Positions 5,901 through 12,665 of a stretch of 13,318 nucleotides of DNA are shown piece after piece (within the stretch, counting starts at the first letter, position 1; each line of letters starts with the position of its first letter). Under the pieces are notes generated by a model, which ran no database searches, was not told the origin of the DNA, and saw only the letters and a list, made by a program, of their open reading frames with translations. The stretch spans positions 1 through 13,318 of the forward strand of contig JAOTVO010000039.1 in NCBI GenBank assembly GCA_029863355.1, in the 5' to 3' direction. This DNA comes from Candidatus Krumholzibacteriia bacterium (GTDB taxonomy: Bacteria; Krumholzibacteriota; Krumholzibacteria; WVZY01; JAKEHA01). The position numbers were made by a program, and so were the translations under genes.

Positions 5901-5909
5901 TTATGGGGC

Positions 5910-5938
5910 TTGACGCTCGGGGCCGGGTGGGCTACATT
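5910..5938 (+). promoter_or_regulatory. Sigma-70-type promoter of the rpmH operon
   Basis: The -35 box TTGACG (5910-5915) and the -10 box TACATT (5933-5938) are 17 nt apart. The predicted start near 5945 gives a leader of about 114 nt before rpmH. I see no terminator-like hairpin with a U-run within the leader. Confidence 0.75.
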
Positions 5939-6058
5939 CACAGCTTACATCCTGTTTATCTTGAAAAGGTTAGCGGAAACGCATGATCGTCCCGGGGCCG
6001 CAAGCGCCGCCCGGCCGTGCGGAACCGATCGAAGGTTGAATCAGAGGAACGAGTCATC

Positions 6059-6193
6059 ATGAAACGCACCTTCCAGCCGAGGAATCTCAAACGCAAGCGA
6101 GAACATGGGTTTCGTGCGCGTATGAGCACCCGTGGCGGCCGCCTCGTGCTCAAGCGCCGGCGCAAGAAGGGCCGGCGGCGCCTGGCCGTCTAG
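6059..6193 (+). CDS. rpmH: 50S ribosomal protein L34
   Basis: This 44-residue, very basic protein has the L34 sequence: [20 protein letters not shown], then [24 protein letters not shown]. It is part of the large ribosomal subunit. Length and the motifs KRTFQP, HGFRARM and GRxVLKxRRxKGR(K/R)RL are family-typical. ATG 6059 is preceded by AGAGGA about 10 nt upstream. It is the first gene of the rightward operon, under the promoter at 5910-5938, with rnpA 41 nt downstream. Confidence 0.98.
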   Translation: MKRTFQPRNLKRKREHGFRARMSTRGGRLVLKRRRKKGRRRLAV

Positions 6194-6234
6194 CGAGCTC
6201 CGCCGTCGCAGTCGCCCGGTTGCGGTGCACGGGG

Positions 6235-6594
6235 GTGAAATTGGCCCTCGAGCCGCTGAAAAAAAGCTGGCAATTCCGGGTCTGCTACGGGCGAGGGCGG
6301 CGGGTGGTTTGCCGCGACGCCGTCGTCTTTTGCGCCCGGGCGCCCGAAGAGGGCGACGGGCCGCGCGTCGGCGTGGTGGCGAGCAAGCGCGTGGGCGGCG
6401 CGGTGCAGCGCAGCCGTGCCAAGCGCTTGCTGCGGGAAACGTCGAGATACATTACGGGCAGATTGAATGATCCGAACACCTGGCTCGTCCTGGTGGCGAA
6501 ATCCTCCATCGTCGCGCGCACGGCGCGCGAGGTCCAGGACGACATCGAGCGCTCGCTTGCCGAGGCAGGGCTCGTCGCCAGGGGAATCGAATAA
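6235..6594 (+). CDS. rnpA: Ribonuclease P protein component
   Basis: This is the protein cofactor of RNase P, which helps the catalytic RNA bind and cleave pre-tRNA 5' leaders. The protein has 119 residues from GTG 6235, of family length. It shows LKKSWQFRVCYGRGRRVVCRDAVVF (9-33) and GPRVGVVASKRVGGAVQRSRAKRLLRE (42-68). The RNR motif, usually R-N-R-x-K-R, reads R-S-R-A-K-R here (59-64). TTG 6220 is an alternative start; neither has a clear Shine-Dalgarno, and GTG gives the more typical N-terminus. It lies between rpmH and yidD, the standard order. Confidence 0.95.
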   Translation: MKLALEPLKKSWQFRVCYGRGRRVVCRDAVVFCARAPEEGDGPRVGVVASKRVGGAVQRSRAKRLLRETSRYITGRLNDPNTWLVLVAKSSIVARTAREVQDDIERSLAEAGLVARGIE

Positions 6595-6614
6595 GCGGAA
6601 CAGGACGGCATGAG

Positions 6615-6851
6615 ATGCACATGGGTCGGCTGCAACACCTCGTGACGGCGCTCTGCCTGTTCGCGATCGCCGCTTATCGCAGGCTCCTCTCCCCCTTTCT
6701 GCCGTCTGCCTGCCGCTTCCATCCCAGCTGTTCGCAATACGCGGCCGAAGCAATCCGCGTCCGCGGCCCCGTCCGCGGCGTCGGCATGGCGTTGCGGCGC
6801 CTGGGCCGCTGTCACCCCTGGCACCCGGGCGGGGTGGACCCCGTTCGCTAG
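6615..6851 (+). CDS. yidD: Membrane protein insertion efficiency factor YidD
   Basis: YidD is a small membrane-associated protein that assists YidC/Sec-dependent membrane insertion. The protein has 78 residues. It shows an amphipathic/hydrophobic N-terminal helix (about 7-28, with YRRLLSPFLP) and the conserved core CRFHPSCSQYAAEAI (33-47). The end is RRLGRCHPWHPGGVDPV. All three conserved cysteines are present (33, 39, 66). ATG 6615 has AGGAC about 8 nt upstream; ATG 6621 is a less favoured alternative. It starts 20 nt after rnpA and ends 17 nt before yidC. Confidence 0.96.
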   Translation: MHMGRLQHLVTALCLFAIAAYRRLLSPFLPSACRFHPSCSQYAAEAIRVRGPVRGVGMALRRLGRCHPWHPGGVDPVR

Positions 6852-6868
6852 GCCCGGAAGGTCCTCGC

Positions 6869-8695
6869 ATGTCGATGGAACGTAGAGCACTGGTCGCTTT
6901 TCTGGCGTCGATTGCCCTGTTTTTCGCGTACGACGCGCTCTTTCTGTCGCCCAAGCTCAAGAAGGAGCGCGCACGGCGCGCGGAGCTGGCGGAGCAACAG
7001 CACGCGGTGGTCGACTCGGTAACCGCTGCCGGCGGCGAAGTGGAGCGCCAGCCCGCACTGGTGCCCTACGACGCCACCGCCGCGGACACGACGGCGTCGA
7101 AGCCACTGGAGTTCGAGGCGGCAGCGACCAACGCGCGGGCCATCGTCGTCGCCAGCGACCTCTACGAGATCACCCTTTCCACCGCCGGCGCCGAGATCGT
7201 ATCGGCGCGCCTGCTGAACTACAAGACGGACGGCGTGCCCGTCGAGCTCTTCGCACAGGACCCGGACTGGAGGTACGAGCGCGTGCTCGCCGTCGCGCTG
7301 CAGAGCGACGCGGGTGCCATGCGCCTCAACGGTGTGGCGTTCGACGCGACCGTCGGCGGCGTCGGCGACGCGCTGCTGGACGGGGCGCGCGTCGAGGTGG
7401 ACCAGCGGCGCGGCTACACCGACGTGGTCTTCCGCGCGCAGACCGAAGGCGGGGGCGGGGTGGAGCGCGCCTACCGGTTCTACTCGGATCGCTACGACTT
7501 CGAGACCACGCTGCGCTTCCCGCTGGCCGTCTATCCCGGGGTGACGGGGGTCACGTGGGGGCTCGGGCCGGGCATGACGGCGACGGAGAAAAACGTCAAG
7601 GACGACCAGCAGGCCTTCAAGGCGTCGCTGCGCCTGGGCGAGGAGCAGCACCGGCTCCGGCCGTCGAGCTTCGGGCGCAATAGCAGCGAGGCCTTCTCGG
7701 GGACCCTTCACTGGGCGGCCCTGCAGACCAAGTACTTCATGACGGCCGTCATTCCGGGCGAGCCGACGCCGGCCGAGGTGGAGGTGTCGGGCGACAAGGC
7801 AGGGCACCGCGTCTCGCAGCGCTTCACGCTGCCGGCCGGCGTGCGCGGCGGCCGCGTCGAGCAAATGGTTCGCGTATACATAGGCCCCATGGACGCGCGG
7901 CTGGTCAAGGACCTCGGCGTCGGACTCGAGGCGAACATCGAGATGGGCTGGAAGCTCTTCCGCCCCATCGCGTGGGGCGTGCTGTGGGCGATGCTGTGGA
8001 CCTACAAGGTCATCCCCAACTACGGCTGGGTCATCATCATCATATCGGTGCTCGCCAAGGTTCTGTTCTACCGCCTGACCCACAAGAGCTTCAAGTCGAT
8101 GAAGGACATGCAGGCGCTGCAGCCGCGCATTCAGGCGCTGCGCGAGAAGCACGGCAAGGACAAACAGAAGCTCAGCGAAGAGACCATGAAGCTCTATCGC
8201 TCAGCGGGGGTGAACCCGCTGGGCGGGTGTCTGCCCATGCTGCTGCAGATGCCGGTCTTCATCGCGCTGTACAACGTGCTGCGTTTCACCATCGAGGTGC
8301 GCGGGGCGCACTTCGTGGGGTGGATCAACGACCTGTCGCAGCAGGATCAGCTGTTCCAGCTTCCCATGTCCCTGCCCTTCATCGGCGACGCGTTCAGCCT
8401 GCTCCCCATCCTGATGGGGCTCTCCATGTTTTTGCAGTCGAAACTCGGCGGCTCGCCCACGGGATCGACGAGCCCGACCCCGCCGGGATTCAGCACGATG
8501 CTGCCCATCGTGTTCACGGTGCTCTTCTACAAGATGCCGTCGGGCCTGGTACTGTACTGGCTCGTCAACACCGTGCTCTCCGTAGCGCAGCAGTACTACA
8601 TCAATAAGGACACCCGCAAATCGAAGGAAACGGCCGAAGCCGAACCGGCGCCGGCGCGCCCCGCGAAGCGCCGCGCAAAGGCCAAGGGAAGGTAG
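6869..8695 (+). CDS. yidC: Membrane protein insertase YidC
   Basis: YidC inserts membrane proteins alone or with SecYEG. The protein has 608 residues, somewhat longer than the E. coli protein. It has a signal-anchor helix at about 7-22, a large periplasmic beta domain at about 50-345, and the 5-helix insertase core. Core features are NYGWVIIIISVLAK (384-397), the cytoplasmic hairpin with LQPRIQALREKHGKDKQKLSEE, and NPLGGCLPMLLQMPVFIALYNVL. FTVLFYKMPSGLVLYWLVNTVLSVAQQYYI is near the end. The groove Arg of the E. coli protein is replaced by Lys397, and the usual YPLT reads YRLT with Arg402. The C-terminal tail is strongly basic (RPAKRRAKAKGR), fitting ribosome contact. ATG 6869 follows GGAAGG; ATG 6875 is an alternative. 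Confidence 0.98.
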   Translation: MSMERRALVAFLASIALFFAYDALFLSPKLKKERARRAELAEQQHAVVDSVTAAGGEVERQPALVPYDATAADTTASKPLEFEAAATNARAIVVASDLYEITLSTAGAEIVSARLLNYKTDGVPVELFAQDPDWRYERVLAVALQSDAGAMRLNGVAFDATVGGVGDALLDGARVEVDQRRGYTDVVFRAQTEGGGGVERAYRFYSDRYDFETTLRFPLAVYPGVTGVTWGLGPGMTATEKNVKDDQQAFKASLRLGEEQHRLRPSSFGRNSSEAFSGTLHWAALQTKYFMTAVIPGEPTPAEVEVSGDKAGHRVSQRFTLPAGVRGGRVEQMVRVYIGPMDARLVKDLGVGLEANIEMGWKLFRPIAWGVLWAMLWTYKVIPNYGWVIIIISVLAKVLFYRLTHKSFKSMKDMQALQPRIQALREKHGKDKQKLSEETMKLYRSAGVNPLGGCLPMLLQMPVFIALYNVLRFTIEVRGAHFVGWINDLSQQDQLFQLPMSLPFIGDAFSLLPILMGLSMFLQSKLGGSPTGSTSPTPPGFSTMLPIVFTVLFYKMPSGLVLYWLVNTVLSVAQQYYINKDTRKSKETAEAEPAPARPAKRRAKAKGR

Positions 8696-8698
8696 ACC

Positions 8699-9376
8699 AT
8701 GAACAAGTCGGTTGAAGCGACCGGCAAGACGATCGAGCAGGCGCTGCAGAAAGCGCTCAAAGAGCTCGGGGCACGGCCGGAAGAGGTCGACATAGAGATT
8801 CTTGCCGAAGCTGGGGGCGGTTTCCTCGGCTTCCTCGGATCCAAGAGCGTAAGAATTCGCGTCACGCAGCGCGGGCTGCGCACGGGGAGCGAACAGGAAG
8901 AGACGGTGTCGGCGATCAAGGCCATCCTCGTCGATGTCCTCGGGTTCATGGGCATCGAGTTCGGCACCAGCGTCGAAGAGATGCCCGACACCACGTTCGT
9001 TAACATCGATTCCAACGGCCTCGACGGCCTCCTCATCGGTCGCCGCGGGGAGACACTGGCGTCTCTCCAGCACGTCGTCAACCGCATCTTCACCAGCCGC
9101 ACGGGACGGCACAGCAAGGTGACGATCGACGTCGGCGGCTACATCAAACGCAAGCACCGCCTGCTCGTGGAGAAGGCGCACAAGATCGCGGCGCGTGTTC
9201 GCAAGACGGGCAAGGAGTACGACTTCGAGCCGCTCAAGGCCGCCGAGCGGCGTATCGTCCACCTTGCCATCGCGGAGCTGGACGACATCACCACCTACAC
9301 CATCGGCGACGGCCTCCTGCGCAAGGTCGTCATCTGTCCCCGGTCGAACGACGCCGAAGACCGCGCCCGCGCCTGA
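8699..9376 (+). CDS. khpB: RNA-binding protein KhpB (Jag): Jag-N, KH and R3H domains
   Basis: KhpB/Jag is a cytoplasmic RNA-binding protein often encoded directly after yidC. The protein has 225 residues. The Jag-N domain is at about 1-55 with GGGFLGFLGSKSVRIRV. The KH domain is at about 75-150 with the GxxG loop in LIGRRGETL (G114-G117). The R3H domain is at about 155-215 with R184-x3-H188 in AAERRIVHLA, then ITTYTIGDGLLRKVVI. ATG 8699 is 3 nt after the yidC stop, and its ribosome site (AAGGGAAGG) lies inside the yidC end, so the two are translationally linked. In many genomes mnmE comes next; here two transport-type genes intervene. Confidence 0.96.
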   Translation: MNKSVEATGKTIEQALQKALKELGARPEEVDIEILAEAGGGFLGFLGSKSVRIRVTQRGLRTGSEQEETVSAIKAILVDVLGFMGIEFGTSVEEMPDTTFVNIDSNGLDGLLIGRRGETLASLQHVVNRIFTSRTGRHSKVTIDVGGYIKRKHRLLVEKAHKIAARVRKTGKEYDFEPLKAAERRIVHLAIAELDDITTYTIGDGLLRKVVICPRSNDAEDRARA

Positions 9377-9411
9377 TCGGCCGCCGCGCGGTTACGCAGC
9401 GGAGGACGTCG

Positions 9412-11673
9412 GTGCGCACATTCCGTCCGACATGGTTCGCCGGCCTCGCGCTGGCTCTGACGACCGCCGTGCCCGCGGTGGGGGCGGAGCTCTCCGGCCG
9501 CGTGCGCGATGCCGAGAGCGGCGAGGCGGTTGGCCACGTCACCGTGCAAGCGAAGGGACGCACGCCCCAGGGCGGGACGTTGTCCCGCGGCGTCATGGCG
9601 CTGGCCGACGGCACCTACCTGCTCACCGGGCTGCCCGTCGGCCGCTACACCGTCCGCTTCTCCCGCATCGGCTACGAAGCGGTGGAAGACAGCGTGGTCG
9701 TCCGCGAGGATCGAACCTACACACTCGACGTCTCCATGAAGGTCCTCCCCGTTCCGGTGGAGGAGATCCTTGTCGAAGCCGACCGGTACGCGGCGATACG
9801 CGACGTGCAGACCGGCTTCGTCAGCCTCGAGGTAGAGACGCTGGCCGACTTGCCCGGCGTCGTCGAGCCCGATCCCATCCGGTCCCTCGAGCTCCTGCCC
9901 GGCGTGCAGACGGCGTCGGATTTCTCCAGCGGCCTCTACATCCGCGGCGGCGGCCCCGACCAGACGCTGGTCCTCCTCGACTTCGTGCCCGTCTACAACC
10001 CGACGCACGCGTTCGGCTTCTTCTCCACGTTCAACGCGGACGCACTCGAGGACGTCAACCTGTACAAGGGTGCCTACCCGGCGGAGTACGGCGGGCGCCT
10101 GGGCGCCGTGCTCGACGTGCGCAGCCGCGACGGCAACCGCGCCGGCGTGGACGGACGCGTGGGCGTGAGCACGATCGCGGCCCGCGCCACCGTGGGCGGC
10201 CCGGTGCACGGCGGCTCGTGGATCGCGAGCGGCCGGCGCACCTATCTCGATCCCGTGCTCGATGTGCTGCGGCGCAGCGACAGCACCATCCCGGCGTACT
10301 ACTTCTACGACGGCAACGCGCGCCTGACGCTCCCCGCGGCCGGCGGCCAGTTCGTCGCGAGCGGGTACCACGGGCGTGACGATCTGCGCCTGGACCTCGA
10401 CGCCGACAACGCGCTGGTCATGCGCTGGGGCAACACGCTCGCGTCGGGCACGTGGCAGCGCCCGCTGGGCGAGAGCGCGCTCTTGCGCGCACAGCTCTCG
10501 TGGAGCGAGTACGAGAGCAGCTCCACCATCCTGGCGCTCACCACGCCGATCGACTTTTCGAACTACATCCACGACCTGTCCTTCCGCGCTGAAGCGAAGC
10601 GCGAGGGCGCGTCGCATCGGCTGTCGGCCGGGCTGCAGGCGAGCCGCTACGACGTGCGCTACCTCCAGACGTTCAACGGGCAGAACGAAGTGGATTACCA
10701 CAAGACGCCGCACGAGGTGGCGGCGTTCGCGGCCGACGAGTGGCGGCCGTTATTGGGAACGGTGCTGCAGGGCGGGCTGCGGGTGCGCTACCTCGAGGAC
10801 GGCGACCGCGTGCTCTGGGAGCCGCGGGCGGCGGCCAGCCGCGCGATTTCGGGACGCGTGCGCGCCAAGATCGGCGGCGGCATCTATCACCAGTATCTGC
10901 AGCTCGTCTCCACCGAGGGTCTGTCCGCGGCGGACTTCTACGTTCCCCTCGACCAGACCGCGTACCCGGGGCGGTCGTGGCAGGTGGTGGCCGGAGCGGA
11001 GTTCGATCCCGCGCCCGCGTGGCGCGCGTCGATCGAGGGCTATTACACGGGGCTCACCAATCTGGTGGACTTCAACAACACGCTGGCCGGCGGCGCGGAG
11101 ATCGAGAACGCGGCTGACATCTTTCACACGGGCGGCGAAGGCTGGGCGGCCGGCGCGGAGCTCTTCGTCGAGAGGCGCCGCGGGAGCCTCACCGGTTGGG
11201 TGGGCTACACGCTGGGATGGACGCGGCGAACGTTCACGCAGCTCAACGCCGGCGAGACGTTCCCACCCAAGTACGACCGGCGCCACGATCTGAACGTCGT
11301 GGCCCAGCTGCGCCGCGGCAAGTGGACCTTCGGCGGCAACTTGATCTATGCGACGGGGCAGGCGTTCACCCCGGCGGCGGCGCGCTACGCGCTGCGCAAC
11401 CCCGCCCGCGGGACCTACCCCAACGATTCACAGATCCTTCCCGCGACGCGCAACAGCGCGCGGCTCTTGCCCTATCACCGGCTGGACCTGAGCGTGTCAC
11501 GCGACTTCAAGCTCTTCGGCCTGCCGGCGGAGTGGGTGGTCCAGGTGTTCAACGTCTACAACCGCCGCAACGAGTGGTTCGTGCAGTACGACACGGGCGA
11601 AACCGTGACCGAGGCCTCGGTGGCGAAAATGCTGCCGGCCATTCCGAGCCTGGGGGTGAACTTCCGCTTCTGA
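9412..11673 (+). CDS. TonB-dependent outer-membrane receptor with N-terminal carboxypeptidase-regulatory-like domain
   Basis: This is probably an outer-membrane channel taking up an unknown substrate with TonB/ExbBD energy. It has 753 residues. The signal peptide runs to about residue 25 (VPAVGA|EL). A carboxypeptidase-regulatory-like beta-sandwich spans about 26-115 (SGRVRDAESGEAVGHVTV, GTYLLTGLPVGRYTVRF). A plug domain spans about 120-235 (DPIRSLELLPGVQTASDFSSG, LYIRGGGPDQTLVLLD, VNLYKGAYPAEYGGRLGAVLDV). The beta barrel ends in Phe (LGVNFRF), the usual outer-membrane signal. GTG 9412 has GGAGGA about 7 nt upstream. It begins 35 nt after khpB, and its stop overlaps the next ATG (TGATGA). A TonB box is not obvious, and the substrate cannot be told from sequence. 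Confidence 0.92.
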   Translation: MRTFRPTWFAGLALALTTAVPAVGAELSGRVRDAESGEAVGHVTVQAKGRTPQGGTLSRGVMALADGTYLLTGLPVGRYTVRFSRIGYEAVEDSVVVREDRTYTLDVSMKVLPVPVEEILVEADRYAAIRDVQTGFVSLEVETLADLPGVVEPDPIRSLELLPGVQTASDFSSGLYIRGGGPDQTLVLLDFVPVYNPTHAFGFFSTFNADALEDVNLYKGAYPAEYGGRLGAVLDVRSRDGNRAGVDGRVGVSTIAARATVGGPVHGGSWIASGRRTYLDPVLDVLRRSDSTIPAYYFYDGNARLTLPAAGGQFVASGYHGRDDLRLDLDADNALVMRWGNTLASGTWQRPLGESALLRAQLSWSEYESSSTILALTTPIDFSNYIHDLSFRAEAKREGASHRLSAGLQASRYDVRYLQTFNGQNEVDYHKTPHEVAAFAADEWRPLLGTVLQGGLRVRYLEDGDRVLWEPRAAASRAISGRVRAKIGGGIYHQYLQLVSTEGLSAADFYVPLDQTAYPGRSWQVVAGAEFDPAPAWRASIEGYYTGLTNLVDFNNTLAGGAEIENAADIFHTGGEGWAAGAELFVERRRGSLTGWVGYTLGWTRRTFTQLNAGETFPPKYDRRHDLNVVAQLRRGKWTFGGNLIYATGQAFTPAAARYALRNPARGTYPNDSQILPATRNSARLLPYHRLDLSVSRDFKLFGLPAEWVVQVFNVYNRRNEWFVQYDTGETVTEASVAKMLPAIPSLGVNFRF

Positions 11674-12611
11674 TGAAAACGCGACCGAGGGCTTGCATCG
11701 TCTCGATTCTGATCGCGCTCGGGCTGGCGTGCGCCGAGCGGGATCCGAACGACCTCTTCGCCCCGGAGGCGGGCACGATCGTCGTGGACGCCTTCCTGGT
11801 GGTGGGTCAACGCTTTCCGGATATCGTGCTCTCGCAGACAGTCGCGCCGAACGTGCCCTTCTCCCGCCAAGCCGCCGCGCTCCCGGGCGCCAGCGTGCGC
11901 ATCTCCGGCGGCGGGGTCACGTTGGACTACGTGGAGGCAGCCTTCCGTGGAGCAGGTGTCTACGCGCCGACCACGGCAGAGTTTGTCTCCGAGAGCACCG
12001 TGTACCGGCTCGACCTCACCGCCGCCGACGGGCGGCGCGTGCGCGCGTCCACGCTCACGCCGCGCGCATTCTCGGTGGGCGAGTGGGCGCTCCTCGACAA
12101 CGCCGGGCAGAGCGTGATCCGCCGGCTCGCGAGCTTTGCCGATTACGGGGACTCCGTCTACACGCGCCCGGAGAACCAGCTCGTCTACTCCCTGGGACTG
12201 CTCGAGGCGCGCTTCGACCCGCGCGACATCGCCGGTTTCCAGGTGGGGCTCTTCAGCACGTCGCCGGGCTCGGCCATCATCATCGACCCCGACTTCCTCG
12301 ACGAGGAAGACCTGGCCGACCTCCCGCGCACCAACAGCTCGCCGCCGCTGGAGGCGCTGGACGGAACGGTGCGGCTGCCCTGGTTCGCCATCTTCTTCGA
12401 GGGCAAATATCTGTTCAAGGTGTGGGCGATGGACCGCAACTGGTTCGACCTCGCGCGAACCGAACCCACGCTCAGCGGCGGCGGCTTCGGTTTCGGCGGC
12501 CAGGCCGGCGACTACTTCGAGCGGCCGATCTTCCACATCGACGGCGGCATCGGACTCTTCGGCTCGGGTGCGGTCGACTCCGCCGGCGTCACCATCCACC
12601 CCCGCCCCTAG
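11673..12611 (+). CDS. Putative lipoprotein of DUF4249 type, partner of the TonB receptor
   Basis: The product has 312 residues. A lipoprotein-like signal runs to Cys20 (ILIALGLAC|AERD), though the -3 residue is Gly rather than Leu. The mature part starts with GTIVVDAFLVVGQRFPDIVLSQT, a strand pattern typical of DUF4249. PGASVRISGGGVTLDYVEAAFRGAGVY and YRLDLTAADGRRVRASTLTPR follow. The C-terminal half (EGKYLFKVWAMDRNWFDLAR, GDYFERPIFHIDGGIGLFGSGAVDS) also fits that family. DUF4249 genes commonly follow TonB receptors in Bacteroidota, and the biochemical role is unknown. Its ATG overlaps the receptor stop by one base, implying coupled translation. I assign the family by recognition of pattern, not by search. 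Confidence 0.8.
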   Translation: MKTRPRACIVSILIALGLACAERDPNDLFAPEAGTIVVDAFLVVGQRFPDIVLSQTVAPNVPFSRQAAALPGASVRISGGGVTLDYVEAAFRGAGVYAPTTAEFVSESTVYRLDLTAADGRRVRASTLTPRAFSVGEWALLDNAGQSVIRRLASFADYGDSVYTRPENQLVYSLGLLEARFDPRDIAGFQVGLFSTSPGSAIIIDPDFLDEEDLADLPRTNSSPPLEALDGTVRLPWFAIFFEGKYLFKVWAMDRNWFDLARTEPTLSGGGFGFGGQAGDYFERPIFHIDGGIGLFGSGAVDSAGVTIHPRP

Positions 12612-12647
12612 CCCCCTCCCTCTCCCGCATCGGCGGCCCGCGCGACG

Positions 12648-12656
12648 TGCTAGAAT
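12648..12656 (+). promoter_or_regulatory. Extended -10 promoter immediately before mnmE
   Basis: TGCTAGAAT is an extended -10 element: TGn followed by TAGAAT, five of six bases of the consensus. No good -35 exists at 17 nt. Transcription would start around 12663, only about 3 nt before the mnmE ATG (12666), so the message would be leaderless or nearly so. There is also no clear Shine-Dalgarno for mnmE. Confidence 0.45.
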
Positions 12657-12665
12657 GCCGTCGCC

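Larger units (their letters stand above)
5622..5905. other. Candidate chromosomal origin (oriC) between dnaA and rpmH
   Basis: The region contains a perfect DnaA box (5622-5630) and several one-mismatch boxes: 5633-5641, 5655-5663, 5868-5876 and 5880-5888. Two-mismatch sites lie at 5702-5710 and 5892-5900. An AT-rich, purine-biased patch lies at 5741-5763 (GGAAAACGAAAAG...). Genes diverge from here: dnaA, the coiled-coil gene, dnaN and recF leftward, rpmH to mnmE rightward, which is what leading-strand orientation predicts around an origin. No gene is visible in it. The exact unwinding site is not evident. Confidence 0.6.

Noticed and set aside
6848..8152. Minus-strand open frame of 434 residues across yidC
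   Set aside because: It is antisense to yidC, with a translation dominated by Arg, His, Leu and Val, typical of GC-rich shadow frames.
9295..10713. Minus-strand open frame of 472 residues across the TonB receptor
   Set aside because: It is antisense to the receptor, whose signal peptide, plug and terminal Phe confirm the plus-strand frame.
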